A stretch of DNA of 26,835 nucleotides from JBCDIQ01 sp039024295 (GTDB taxonomy: Bacteria; Bacteroidota; Bacteroidia; J057): NCBI GenBank assembly GCA_039024295.1, contig JBCDIQ010000028.1, positions 1 to 26,835 on the forward strand, given 5' to 3'. Both the position numbers and the translations under genes were made by a program. The notes under the pieces are model-generated. The model ran no database searches. It had not been told where the DNA came from and saw nothing but the letters and a program-made list of their open reading frames with translations. This document shows positions 1-8,080 of this stretch, one piece after another (positions within the stretch are counted from its first letter, which is position 1; each line of letters opens with the position of its first letter).

Positions 1-606
1 GATGAACAAGAGCCTTACCGAGTGGCCGAAGCTATTCAGCTGATGGGAGTAAAACATGCTGTGATCACTTCTGTCAACCGAGATGAGCAAAAAGACAGTG
101 GGGCTGAAATTTGGGCAGCAACTGTACGGGAAATTCGTAAAGCTAGCCCGCAAACCACGCTGGAAACCCTTATTCCAGACCTTAAGGGAAGATGGGATGC
201 CCTCAAACTGATAACTGACCAGCACCCGGAGATTATCTCCCATAACATGGAAACAGTTAAGCGTCTGTACCGTCGGGTAAGGCCTCAGGCAAAATATCAC
301 CGCAGCCTGGAGCAAATTCAGCGTACGAAAGATGCTGGCATTCGTACCAAATCTGGATTTATGGTAGGCCTGGGGGAAACCCCTGAAGAAGTCTATGAAT
401 TGCTTGGTGACCTACGCGCACATGGGTGTGATGTAGTTTCCATCGGGCAATACCTTCAACCAACCAAAATGCATTTACCAGTGGAAGAATTTATCCATCC
501 GGAAGTATTTGACCACTACAAAGAATATGGAATGAGTATTGGATTTAGTTACATCGAGAGCGGCCCACTGGTAAGATCCAGTTATCACTCTGAACGTGCC
601 CTATAG
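1..606 (+). CDS. lipA: Lipoyl synthase LipA (3' part, cut by window start)
   Basis: This is the C-terminal ~200 residues of lipoyl synthase, the radical-SAM enzyme that inserts two sulfurs into protein-bound octanoyl groups to make the lipoyl cofactor of 2-oxoacid dehydrogenases and the glycine cleavage system. The frame is open from base 1, so the gene begins upstream and the CxxxCxxC radical-SAM cluster motif is outside the window. Visible family landmarks are EPYRVAEAIQLMGVKHAVIT followed by SVNRDE, the HNMETVKRLYRRVRP block, KSGFMVGLGET, and the C-terminal GPLVRSSYHSERA. The RSSY serine of this family ligates the auxiliary [4Fe-4S] cluster that donates sulfur. An ATG at 22 is internal and is not the real start. 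A terminator follows 33 bases after the stop. Cytoplasmic; no sign of damage. Confidence 0.96.
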   Translation, partial: DEQEPYRVAEAIQLMGVKHAVITSVNRDEQKDSGAEIWAATVREIRKASPQTTLETLIPDLKGRWDALKLITDQHPEIISHNMETVKRLYRRVRPQAKYHRSLEQIQRTKDAGIRTKSGFMVGLGETPEEVYELLGDLRAHGCDVVSIGQYLQPTKMHLPVEEFIHPEVFDHYKEYGMSIGFSYIESGPLVRSSYHSERAL

Positions 607-639
607 TTTCGTGTAACCCAATAATATCATCAACCTATA

Positions 640-675
640 AAGCAAGGACTCCTAGAAGGATTTCTTGCTTTTTTT
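640..675 (+). terminator. Intrinsic terminator after lipA
   Basis: AAGCAAG (640-646) pairs with CTTGCTT (664-670). An inner TCCT/AGGA stem closes on a short AGA loop, and the structure runs into an uninterrupted T run (669-675). It lies 33 bases after the lipA stop and separates lipA from the next gene. Confidence 0.85.
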
Positions 676-711
676 GTGGGCCTGATGCTAAGAAAGTGTG
701 TAACGAAGTTA

Positions 712-719
712 TATATTTG
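712..719 (+). promoter_or_regulatory. Bacteroidota -7 box (TATATTTG), candidate promoter
   Basis: The octamer matches the Bacteroidota primary-sigma -7 consensus TAnnTTTG exactly and lies in the intergenic space between the lipA terminator and the gene at 858. I do not see a clear TTTG -33 box 19-21 bases upstream. It would leave a leader of roughly 130 bases. The 12-mer AAAGTGTGTAAC lies just upstream (693-704) and recurs in another intergenic region (see findings). Confidence 0.4.
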
Positions 720-857
720 TGTGACGCAAAAAATAATTCCCAGTCGCATATTTGATTGCGGAAAAAGTCAAACAAAAGGCTGGGCCTTCGATACCAGTCA
801 ATTTTGGCAGGTCGATTTCTATTCTGTATCTTTCCAAGCAATTTTTAACACGATCGC

Positions 858-3683
858 ATGAAAAATATTCTCTACACAGGATTAATATGGATATGGGTGT
901 TATTGGGTGCCACAGAAGTGGCTGCTCAGTACGATTGGGTCGAGGGTGGACCCAATGGTTTTGGGAGCCGAACCAGAACCCTATTATTTAATGGAAGCAC
1001 GCTTTATGCGGGTTCTGCTACAGGTGGACTTTGGCAAACCACCAATGAAGGCGCTTCCTGGTCACGCACAGAATCCTACACAGGCAACACCACCATCACC
1101 AGCATGGCGAGTGGTAATGAAAGAATTTATATCGGAACAGGAGAAACTTCATTTATTGCTTATGGATTTTCTCGTATCAATGGCGATGTGCGAATCGATA
1201 AAGATGGTTTTCTTGGCTACACCGGTTTGCCTGGAGGTGGCGTCTACGTTTCCTCCGACAATGGGCAAACCTGGTCCAATACAAATGCGGTTAACCCCAA
1301 TGGAGTAGCGATCCTACTCGATGGACCATTTCTTGGGATCAACAAGGTAGGGGTAGCACCTAGTGGACGTATTTTTATTGCTTGTGGAGAAGGGCTTTAC
1401 TACAGCGATGATCCAGATTTGGGTACTATCACCAAATGTTTGGGCTCGCCTATCTTCGAAAGTCTTCCTGTCTTAGACTTTGATATTAGCGAAAATGGGA
1501 CCGTATTTGCGGGGACTTCAGGCAATATTCCCAACGATTCTTTGTATATCTCACGTGATGGAGGAGTTACGTTTGAAGCTGCTACTGATCCAACCCTTTA
1601 TTCGATCAGCGGTGCTTTGAGCTTCCAGCGAATTGAAGTTGAAATTCCAGAAGGTACTGACATCGTATATGTTGGTGGTACCCGTAACTCAGGAGAACTC
1701 CAGATTCTTTGGCGTTCTGATGACAATGGTCAGCCAGGTTCATGGTCTCAATATGCTCCAGGTGGAGCCCCTGAATTCTCCCCCTTGGGTACAGGTGGAC
1801 GGAGTGCCTTTGTGTTAGAGTCTTTCCCAAGTGATCCAAATAAGCTGATCATCGCAGGAAGTGCTTTCTTTACGTACAGTGAGGAGGAAAAAGCAGACCA
1901 GCCAGCGCAGAGTTTTTTTCCTGGTGTTAATTCTTATGTGCCTGCTCCCATTTATACCGTTGTGTTTGACCCTAATGACGAGAACACCTTCTATATCGGT
2001 ACTGAAAATGAGATTATTCGTTCATCTGACGGTGGACAGACCTTTGATCGCAGGTCCAAAGGATACAATACTACGTCTTTCTACGGTGTGGCGGCGGTGA
2101 CTTTGGATGAAGAAGACGCTCTGGTTGGTGGGTCAATTGAAAACGGTACGATTTACAACTTTAACTACACCGCACTTGTACAGAATCTGGACGACCGTAA
2201 CGTAGCTGAGCCTCGTGGTTTTGGAACCATTTTAGGTGCTGATGCCGGAAAGGTAGCCACTTCATATTTGTACCCTGAAGTTATTCTGGCCCAGGCCAGT
2301 GATAACGGACTTGAACTTTCAAATACGTTTGGCGGAGCATTTGATCGTTTTTACAGCCTTGGTCGGAATACCTCCGAACTGAAGATCACCAACCTCGTTC
2401 AATCTGATACCATTATTGACCGTGCTGATAATGCTCCCAACGTTTCTAATGCCACAACTGGTGTCATGCGTGACAACGGAAAGCTTTCTCCTGTTTCTCA
2501 ATTTGTACTGGATGAGTATATTCCTGAAGAGTTAATCGGTAACCAGGAGGTCAGAAGAGATTCTCTTCAAAAGCTTGATTCTTATATCTTCTTCTGCTCC
2601 AGTGATTTTGTTTGGATGGTAAGCTACCCCACCGGTAACCCCAATGGACTTCTCCCTAGATGGAACCGGATTACAAACCGTGGACTCTTAGATGGTGATG
2701 AGTACTTCACAGCTATCACAGTTTCAGGTGATGAAACGCATACTGTATTTGTAGGAACCAGTAAAGGGCAAATATTCCGAATCACGGGTATCACAGATAC
2801 TTCTACCGTATACGATGCAAGTCTGGGTGGGCAAAATGTTCAAGCGATAAATGCTAACATTGCAGATCCAAGGTACCGGACCATGGAAGGTCGCTGGATT
2901 ACAGATATTGCAATTGACCCTACAGATACTGACCGTATGGCGATAACTTACGCTTCCTATGGTGGTAACACTGCCCAGGACCGTGCCTTTTCCTTTTTGT
3001 GGGAAGCCATAAATATCTACAGCACCACCAGTCCTCCACGCTTTACTTCTCGCCGTGGAAACTTGCCTCCTACTGAGCGTTTGTACTCAGCAGAGTTTGC
3101 TGAAAAGCCAGATGGAAGCGGAAGCGTGCTGTTTGTAGGGGGCGAAAGCGGGTTGTACTCAACAGATGATTTCAGCGCGACTACCCCAGACTATCAGCGC
3201 GAACTAGGACCAGAAAACATGGGCCGTGAAGCAGTTTACGATATATACGTACGTAGGTACCAAGCCCAGTTGCTTGATGAAGCAACCCGGGATTTCTACC
3301 TGGAAAAGGATAACCGTGTATTTGTGGGTACAAACGGCCGTGGAATCTGGTTTACCGGTAGCCTGGAATTCCAGAAAGGGACTGCTGGTGATAATGTAGA
3401 GGTTACGCCACAAAAACAGATGGTTAAGCTCGTAGAGAACCCTTCTGTAGGAGGCCTAAGCCTGAAGTTGGTACTTCCAAATAAGGCAAATGTAACCAGC
3501 CGTTTGATAGGTATTGATGGCAGGGTAATTGAGAACTTTGCTCCAAAGATTTACGAAGCAGGTGTTTATACCACTTCTCATGAATTATCCGGTATTCCTT
3601 CCGGGGTCTACTTGGTAGAGGTTACCATTGACCAAGCTGGAAAAGTGACCAGAGAGACTTTAAAGGCAGTTCTGGTCAACTAA
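858..3683 (+). CDS. Secreted BNR/Asp-box repeat protein with T9SS type A sorting domain
   Basis: A 941-aa exported protein. Residues 1-24 are a signal peptide (basic MKN, hydrophobic ILYTGLIWIWVLLG, cleavage near VAAQ/YD). The body has the look of a sortilin/VPS10-like or BNR beta-propeller. Asp-box motifs recur at residues 61-68 (TTNEGASW), 132-139 (SSDNGQTW), 232-239 (SRDGGVTF) and 389-396 (SSDGGQTF), and strand signatures such as LYAGSATGGLW and YIGTGE recur too. Residues ~855-941 form the C-terminal sorting domain (NPSVGG, then GRVIENF, then SGIPSGVYLVEV), which the T9SS reads before anchoring or release. No catalytic site is recognisable; glycosidase/sialidase or adhesin roles are possible but unsupported. 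The gene stands alone, with a terminator upstream and another ~230 bases downstream. The start was chosen for the perfect signal peptide. Confidence 0.9.
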   Translation: MKNILYTGLIWIWVLLGATEVAAQYDWVEGGPNGFGSRTRTLLFNGSTLYAGSATGGLWQTTNEGASWSRTESYTGNTTITSMASGNERIYIGTGETSFIAYGFSRINGDVRIDKDGFLGYTGLPGGGVYVSSDNGQTWSNTNAVNPNGVAILLDGPFLGINKVGVAPSGRIFIACGEGLYYSDDPDLGTITKCLGSPIFESLPVLDFDISENGTVFAGTSGNIPNDSLYISRDGGVTFEAATDPTLYSISGALSFQRIEVEIPEGTDIVYVGGTRNSGELQILWRSDDNGQPGSWSQYAPGGAPEFSPLGTGGRSAFVLESFPSDPNKLIIAGSAFFTYSEEEKADQPAQSFFPGVNSYVPAPIYTVVFDPNDENTFYIGTENEIIRSSDGGQTFDRRSKGYNTTSFYGVAAVTLDEEDALVGGSIENGTIYNFNYTALVQNLDDRNVAEPRGFGTILGADAGKVATSYLYPEVILAQASDNGLELSNTFGGAFDRFYSLGRNTSELKITNLVQSDTIIDRADNAPNVSNATTGVMRDNGKLSPVSQFVLDEYIPEELIGNQEVRRDSLQKLDSYIFFCSSDFVWMVSYPTGNPNGLLPRWNRITNRGLLDGDEYFTAITVSGDETHTVFVGTSKGQIFRITGITDTSTVYDASLGGQNVQAINANIADPRYRTMEGRWITDIAIDPTDTDRMAITYASYGGNTAQDRAFSFLWEAINIYSTTSPPRFTSRRGNLPPTERLYSAEFAEKPDGSGSVLFVGGESGLYSTDDFSATTPDYQRELGPENMGREAVYDIYVRRYQAQLLDEATRDFYLEKDNRVFVGTNGRGIWFTGSLEFQKGTAGDNVEVTPQKQMVKLVENPSVGGLSLKLVLPNKANVTSRLIGIDGRVIENFAPKIYEAGVYTTSHELSGIPSGVYLVEVTIDQAGKVTRETLKAVLVN

Positions 3684-4085
3684 GCAACACTCAAAGAATA
3701 AAATCCACTTTTGACTTGATCTCCCCGTAACCGGGATCTGCGACTTGCACGGATACTGCGTCAGAAAAAGCCTCATTTGGCCCGCCAAACTCGGTTTTTC
3801 TTCCTTGCCATCCGATTATCGGACTCTTCGATCCGCACAAGATCTCTGCGCAAAACTAGGAAGTTATTATTTTCGGGTTACTAAATCAATAAAGTTTTTA
3901 CAACATAATTGCCCTGCAGGAATCTACCTTACCTGCAGGGCTTTTTTGTGTCGTTAACCTAGAAAGCGAGGCCTTGTTAACTGGTGAAGGTAAATTCACT
4001 CTTCTCACCGGATTGCAACACCTTCCTGCTTGCTGATGGTAGCCTCAGAAGGAAGTGCGATAAAAGGGACTAAATTTTTGAAGGG
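3684..4085. other. 402-base intergenic region
   Basis: This separates the BNR protein from the convergent minus-strand GNAT gene. The only clear element is the terminator at 3911-3947. A short CCCG-TAAC-CGGG hairpin lies near 3723-3740 without a T tract. I see no tRNA-like cloverleaf. A 70-codon open frame starting from TTG at 3745 runs through the terminator hairpin and resembles nothing I know, so I do not call it a gene. Confidence 0.6.
3911..3947 (+). terminator. Strong intrinsic terminator
   Basis: A perfect 10-bp stem, GCCCTGCAGG (3911-3920) with CCTGCAGGGC (3932-3941), with an 11-base loop and followed directly by six T. It is oriented for plus-strand transcripts, most likely that of the BNR-repeat gene ending at 3683. 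On the minus strand the tail is AATTATG, so it would be a poor terminator for the converging operon. Confidence 0.9.
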
Positions 4086-4358
4086 CTATTTTTGCATCCT
4101 TTGATATTCAGGATAAAACCTGAAAAACACCCTTGCATAAGGGCAATTGGTGATAACCTTGTAGCCCTTGTCTTGTGCAAACTCTAGCACATACCCAATG
4201 AGGAGTGCACCTATTCCTTGCCCTTCGTGTTCGGAAGCCACCACGGTGCGTTGTATATCAATTATTTTACCTGAGCTAGACTGGTAGGTAACATAGCTTG
4301 TACCACCATGTGAGCTGATGGAAACCTGGCTCAGGCGTTTATTATGACGTAAGCGCAT
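4086..4358 (-). CDS. Small GNAT-family N-acetyltransferase-like protein
   Basis: A 90-aa single-domain protein of the short GCN5-related acetyltransferase type (the YjdJ/NATD1-like group). Residues 45-53 (EGQGIGALL) are the acetyl-CoA pyrophosphate-binding loop, with the usual arginine replaced by Glu-Gly-Gln. Residues 70-86 (TNCPYARVFFRFYPEYQ) match the family's C-terminal CP-x-x-x-x-x-(F/I)-x-x-x-P-E-(Y/F) block, including Cys72. The acceptor substrate is not known for this group. It is the third gene of a minus-strand run, 22 bases after the outer-membrane-type gene. Cytoplasmic, with no signal peptide. The functional link to its two envelope neighbours is unclear and may be only co-transcription. 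Confidence 0.85.
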   Translation of the reverse strand: MRLRHNKRLSQVSISSHGGTSYVTYQSSSGKIIDIQRTVVASEHEGQGIGALLIGYVLEFAQDKGYKVITNCPYARVFFRFYPEYQRMQK

Positions 4359-4380
4359 AATGAAAGAGATGGGTTATCTC

Positions 4381-4995
4381 CTAAGGCACCTCAAACTGTA
4401 GGCCAAGTTTTGCTCCTGCGGAGTAAACAGGTGCTATTTCGCTTGTGACGCCTCCAAGTGCTTCAGGAGAGAGGCGGACATCCATTTCCCCAAAGAACCG
4501 GAGCCTCTTGGAAATCTTTCTGTGAACTCCCACACCGGCTTTTAGGTAGCTGTAGTGTTGTTCATAGCTGGTAAGTCCTATGTTTTCGGCCCTTGCGAAA
4601 ACCAAACTTCCTCCAAAAATGAGATAAGGACGATCATATTTGTTCACCCCTTCCATTCGGAGGCGAGTTTCCAGGTTTGCTTCAAAGTAACTCCCCTGAG
4701 GTTCAAGAGGGCTAACACTGGGATCTGAACGAAAGAAATTGTCACGGGAAACAGGTGTGTAGCTTAGGCTCATCTGTAGGTCAACAATACGGCTAAGATG
4801 CTTTCCAATCCCAATTCCAGGCATAATCCCGATTCCCCATTCGCTCCACGGAACTTCAAAATACCTCAAGTGAGGCATTACATATCCGAATACATAGATG
4901 TTGGATGGGTTACGCCTCGCAAAGGTCGGGCACCTTTGAGCAGAAAGATCGAGAACCAGAAGAAGTAGGGCTAACAGGAATATTCCTTTACGCAT
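4381..4995 (-). CDS. Exported outer-membrane-type protein (probable small beta-barrel)
   Basis: A 204-aa protein with a clean signal peptide (residues 1-20, cleavage after LSAQ) and no cytoplasmic domain. The mature part alternates short amphipathic strands with turns (for example GIGIMPGIGIGKHLSRIVDLQMSL, LIFGGSLVFAR, YLKAGVGVHRKISKRLRFFGEMDVRLSP, YSAGAKLGLQFEV). The final strand ends near an aromatic/hydrophobic C-terminus, as in 8-stranded outer-membrane barrels. I do not recognise a specific family; a PorT/OmpW-like fold is the best guess. It lies 14 bases downstream of the M48 protease gene and 22 upstream of the GNAT gene, so it is probably co-transcribed with both. It could be a substrate, partner or sensor for the protease, but that is inference. 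Confidence 0.75.
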   Translation of the reverse strand: MRKGIFLLALLLLVLDLSAQRCPTFARRNPSNIYVFGYVMPHLRYFEVPWSEWGIGIMPGIGIGKHLSRIVDLQMSLSYTPVSRDNFFRSDPSVSPLEPQGSYFEANLETRLRMEGVNKYDRPYLIFGGSLVFARAENIGLTSYEQHYSYLKAGVGVHRKISKRLRFFGEMDVRLSPEALGGVTSEIAPVYSAGAKLGLQFEVP

Positions 4996-5009
4996 GAACT
5001 GGATAGAGA

Positions 5010-5849
5010 TTAATAGAATTTTTGGGTAGGTCTTGACTGCCCTGCACCATACTTTTGAGCATATATTCGTGCCTTGGGTATTAGTGCTTGCAATCTGCGT
5101 GCCCGATTTTCAGGGTCGGGATGTGTACTGAGGAAAGCAGGAGGGCGACTACCTGCTCCAGCGTTCATTCTTCGCCAGAAAGGTGCTGCCTCCTCAGGGT
5201 TATACCCTGCAATGGCCATGAGGTAAAGGCCAATCTCGTCCGCCTCAGACTCGTGTAACCTGCTAAACGGAAGCATGGCACCAACTTGGGCCGCAACTCC
5301 GTAGGCTTGCATAAACAGGGCCTGTGTAACGGCTGGCTTTTCAGAAAGTGCTACCGCCAGGCCGATGCCTCCTAATTGAACCAGGAGCCCCTGGCTCATC
5401 CTTTCATTGCCGTGATGTGCAAGTGCATGCGCAAGCTCATGGCCCATTACCACGGCCAGGCCATCTGTATTTTCAGCAATAGGCAACAGGCCGGTATACA
5501 CCACAATTTTTCCTCCGGGCATAGCCCATGCATTTACCGTAGGGTCATCCACGAGGTTGAATTCCCAGGAAAAGCCGGAGAGTTTATTCGTCATCCCCTG
5601 AGCCCGGTAAAAGGTTTCCACTGCTCCTCGGATATTTTGTCCAACTTCCCTGACCTTATTTACTTGTATCTGGTCGGTACTTACCCTGTTTTCATTCAAA
5701 AATTGACGATAGCTGGTCAAAGCCATCTCGTTAAGAGAGGATTCTGGAAGTAACTTGGTCTGTTTTCGGCCGGTAATCGGAACCGTTGCACAAGCCACGA
5801 CCAATAAGCAGAGCGCAATTATTACAGAGGTTATGGAAAATGGTTTCAT
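5010..5849 (-). CDS. M48-family zinc metalloprotease, lipoprotein (BepA/LoiP-like)
   Basis: A 279-aa periplasm-facing metalloprotease. The N-terminus is a type II signal peptide: hydrophobic residues 9-19 end at a lipobox with Cys20 (VVAC), so the mature protein should be membrane-anchored. The catalytic core is present: HELAH at 137-141 (zinc ligands H137 and H141, catalytic E138), the HESEAD segment at 199-204 with the third ligand E202, and the conserved NAWAMPGGKIVVYTGLL block (106-122). The family includes BepA, LoiP and YggG, which degrade or assist folding of outer-membrane proteins. It leads a minus-strand operon with an outer-membrane-type protein and a GNAT protein. A 247-base region separates it from the divergent small gene at 6097. 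Confidence 0.94.
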   Translation of the reverse strand: MKPFSITSVIIALCLLVVACATVPITGRKQTKLLPESSLNEMALTSYRQFLNENRVSTDQIQVNKVREVGQNIRGAVETFYRAQGMTNKLSGFSWEFNLVDDPTVNAWAMPGGKIVVYTGLLPIAENTDGLAVVMGHELAHALAHHGNERMSQGLLVQLGGIGLAVALSEKPAVTQALFMQAYGVAAQVGAMLPFSRLHESEADEIGLYLMAIAGYNPEEAAPFWRRMNAGAGSRPPAFLSTHPDPENRARRLQALIPKARIYAQKYGAGQSRPTQKFY

Positions 5850-6096
5850 GGTAGGAGGAGCTTGTATTATCTGTGAAAGATAAATCTGAATGATGATACG
5901 TCAAACTATTGTTATTAAATCAGTGAATGAAAATTACGTAATAATTTGCACCAATAACTGCCTTTCCGAATAGAATTACCTATGGTTTTTATCATGTAAG
6001 CAACCAAAAGTGTGTAACAAAAGTTAAGTTTTGTAATAGCCATTGAACCACCCTTTTCCTACTTTATGAAAGTTGTCAACCAAAAAAGCGCACATC

Positions 6097-6336
6097 ATGG
6101 ATTTTTTACTCGCTATTCTTATGTGGTTATTCGGGTCGGGACAAGCGACCTCCCCACAAACTCAGCAAATAGATAACTCAGCTACCGCTACTATCCGTTA
6201 TGAGAGGCCTACTCCTAAAACGATAAAAGCGGGTCCTGAAGTACAATTTTCAACTTATGGTCGTCCAGACCCTCGTTCGAGTCATGGTCCTATCATCATC
6301 ATTGATGATACGCATTACCGTCCCTCCGGAAGATAG
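6097..6336 (+). CDS. Small hypothetical protein (79 aa)
   Basis: A short open frame. Its first 13 residues (MDFLLAILMWLFG) form a hydrophobic N-terminus without a positive charge, so it could be a membrane anchor or atypical signal segment. The rest is polar, Pro/Thr/Ser-rich and probably disordered, with an odd hydrophobic patch PIIIIDD near the end. An in-frame TTG at 6073 would add eight residues, but the ATG at 6097 gives the better hydrophobic start. I do not recognise a family. It sits between the divergent M48 gene and the convergent gene at 7817-6354, leaving only 17 bases at the 3' end with no terminator visible. The upstream region has the repeated AAAGTGTGTAAC motif, which is mild support for it being transcribed. 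Confidence 0.5.
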   Translation: MDFLLAILMWLFGSGQATSPQTQQIDNSATATIRYERPTPKTIKAGPEVQFSTYGRPDPRSSHGPIIIIDDTHYRPSGR

Positions 6337-6353
6337 CCAGGAATGAAGGACTG

Positions 6354-7817
6354 CTACTTTCTCGATTTTTTTCCTTTCTCCTGTATCCAACGTTCAAACC
6401 GAATCAGCTCAAAGTCTGTATTTCTCAACGGTTGATCAGCCTCAATCGCATCTAGCTTTTGCAATTGGGGCACTACCTGTTCTACCGTGGAGGTGAAGTC
6501 ATAGTGGTTTTTATACCAGTTCATCAGAATTTTAACCAAGGCTACTGGTCGCTTCATGGCTGAGTTTCGCTGAGTTCTTTTGATGAACTGGCGCATGTTC
6601 AGGATTTTGGTTTCCATCAAATCCAGTTTCTCCATTTCATGCATGATCATGATTTCCAACAACCGGATATGCAGGTTCATCCCATATTTATCCCCCAGCA
6701 AGGGCGTGGTATCGTTTAGTTCGAGGTATGCCTCCCGGAATGCCCCCGCCTGAAACAGTTGGCAAGCACGGAAATAATGCCACCTGGCAGCCAACATCCT
6801 GGAGGTTTCAAATTCTGGGTGGTTAAAAGCATCATCTATTACCTGGAAGGCTCTTTTGGGGTTTTTGCGATAGAAAGCGATTCGAAAAGAGAGTTCCATG
6901 GCCAAGAGGTAGTTCATTTCTTCCTTTGAGAAAATCGTCAATACTTGCTCGGAGTAATCATCAGCCTCTTCAAGCTTTCCCACCTGCAGGGCCACTTGTG
7001 CCAGTTGCAAGTAGGCACCTCCAAGCCGTGCTTTTGTGTATTGCGAAGGCGTTTTTTCAATGAGGTCCCGGTATTTTTTGCAGAAATGCAAAGCCAGGTT
7101 CAGGTCGCCCTGGATTTGATAGTAATATACCTCACTCAGGTAATAGGCATTTTCAGCCCGTGGGTGTTGGGTCTGTTCGGCTATGGATAACATTCTGTCG
7201 ATGCGCTTCCTCACATCCTCAAGTTCATCTTGCTTAAGGGTTCGGTTGAAGATGAGGTTGGATATCGCATAATGAAGTATCAGGGCCTCGTTGACCATTG
7301 CACTCTTCTCGTTGAGGGCTAGCAGCGACTGTGCCTGACGCTCAAATTCCAAGACAGAGCTTTTGGTGCTTTTATTCCGAAACAGCAGGAGCTCTGCTTC
7401 AAACAGTTCCTCATGTAAGTCATATTTTTTTGCGCTGGAAATCACCTGCTGCAAAATATTCTTACTCGCCAGATAGGCACCTCTCCCCAATAAAATTTCC
7501 CCTTGTAGCAATTTCTTTCGTGCCTGATGTTTGGCATTAATAGCAGATGAAGCATATCCTGTGAGGCTTTTGTCCTGGATTAAAACGTTTTCAAGCATCC
7601 GTTTTAGGCGGGATTTTGTCACCCGAAAGGTGTTATCCGGGTCTTTGCCATATATTTTTTGAGAATAAAATGATTCTTCTTGTTCTGGATACCGTGTAAC
7701 TAAATCAAATAGTTTCCCTACCTTCTCATATTCAAAAACCGAACGTTCGATTTGCTGTCGAACCTGCCTCAATTCCTGTTTTTTGAGTTTTTTAAGGATA
7801 TCGTAGATAAGTTTCAT
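6354..7817 (-). CDS. Cytoplasmic helical-repeat (TPR-like) protein, unknown function
   Basis: A 487-aa protein with no signal peptide or membrane segment. It is almost entirely alpha-helical by composition, with repeated helix pairs resembling divergent tetratricopeptide repeats: ARLGGAYLQLAQVALQVGKL, EEADDYSEQVLTIFSKEEMN and similar units through residues ~110-430. The N-terminal ~60 residues (KKLKKQELRQVRQQIERSVF) are strongly basic and helical and could be a coiled coil or a nucleic-acid or protein contact. I recognise no enzyme motif. Proteins of this size and texture occur in Bacteroidota as scaffold-like TPR proteins without assigned function. It is a single minus-strand gene, divergent from the TonB-dependent receptor at 8081, with which it shares a 263-base upstream region. 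Confidence 0.8.
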   Translation of the reverse strand: MKLIYDILKKLKKQELRQVRQQIERSVFEYEKVGKLFDLVTRYPEQEESFYSQKIYGKDPDNTFRVTKSRLKRMLENVLIQDKSLTGYASSAINAKHQARKKLLQGEILLGRGAYLASKNILQQVISSAKKYDLHEELFEAELLLFRNKSTKSSVLEFERQAQSLLALNEKSAMVNEALILHYAISNLIFNRTLKQDELEDVRKRIDRMLSIAEQTQHPRAENAYYLSEVYYYQIQGDLNLALHFCKKYRDLIEKTPSQYTKARLGGAYLQLAQVALQVGKLEEADDYSEQVLTIFSKEEMNYLLAMELSFRIAFYRKNPKRAFQVIDDAFNHPEFETSRMLAARWHYFRACQLFQAGAFREAYLELNDTTPLLGDKYGMNLHIRLLEIMIMHEMEKLDLMETKILNMRQFIKRTQRNSAMKRPVALVKILMNWYKNHYDFTSTVEQVVPQLQKLDAIEADQPLRNTDFELIRFERWIQEKGKKSRK

Positions 7818-7980
7818 GCGCTATGATAGCTATTTTGAGCTCAAACTAGGAAATTGTCGCGATAAAATTGCGTAATCGAGGCGCATTTTTTTGAATGTTT
7901 CTCCTCTTTGCACTTAGTACTTTTTATTTATGTAGGAGTGTCTTCTTGCCTCCCGGGCAGCCAAGAATATTATTTTGAGC

Positions 7981-7988
7981 TACTTTTG
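7981..7988 (+). promoter_or_regulatory. Bacteroidota -7 box (TACTTTTG) upstream of the TonB-receptor module
   Basis: An exact match to TAnnTTTG, 92 bases before the ATG at 8081, in the divergent region between the TPR-like gene and the three-gene surface module. No TTTG is found at the ideal 19-21-base spacing, so a different sigma factor or an activator may be involved. A leader of ~85 bases would result. Confidence 0.4.
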
Positions 7989-8080
7989 GATTTAACGGGC
8001 CTCCTATACTATTTTTAACGATTATCTAATTTAGGATAAGTTAGCATTATCAGGATATAACAGTTTAGCCTATTGGGAAT

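Noticed and set aside
3898..3910. 13-mer TTACAACATAATT also found at 17635-17647, both just before terminators
   Set aside because: A 13-mer repeat is expected several times by chance in 27 kb, the flanks do not match, and the distances to the hairpins differ (0 and 13 bases).
3745..3957. 70-codon open frame in the gap after the BNR protein
   Set aside because: It begins with TTG, runs through the strong terminator hairpin at 3911-3947 and has no recognisable protein features.
5901..5908. TCAAACTA (minus TAGTTTGA) upstream of the M48 gene, also at 7841-7848 upstream of the TPR-like gene
   Set aside because: It resembles a -7 box but has one base too few between TA and TTTG. No -33 box was found for either, so I did not list them as promoters.
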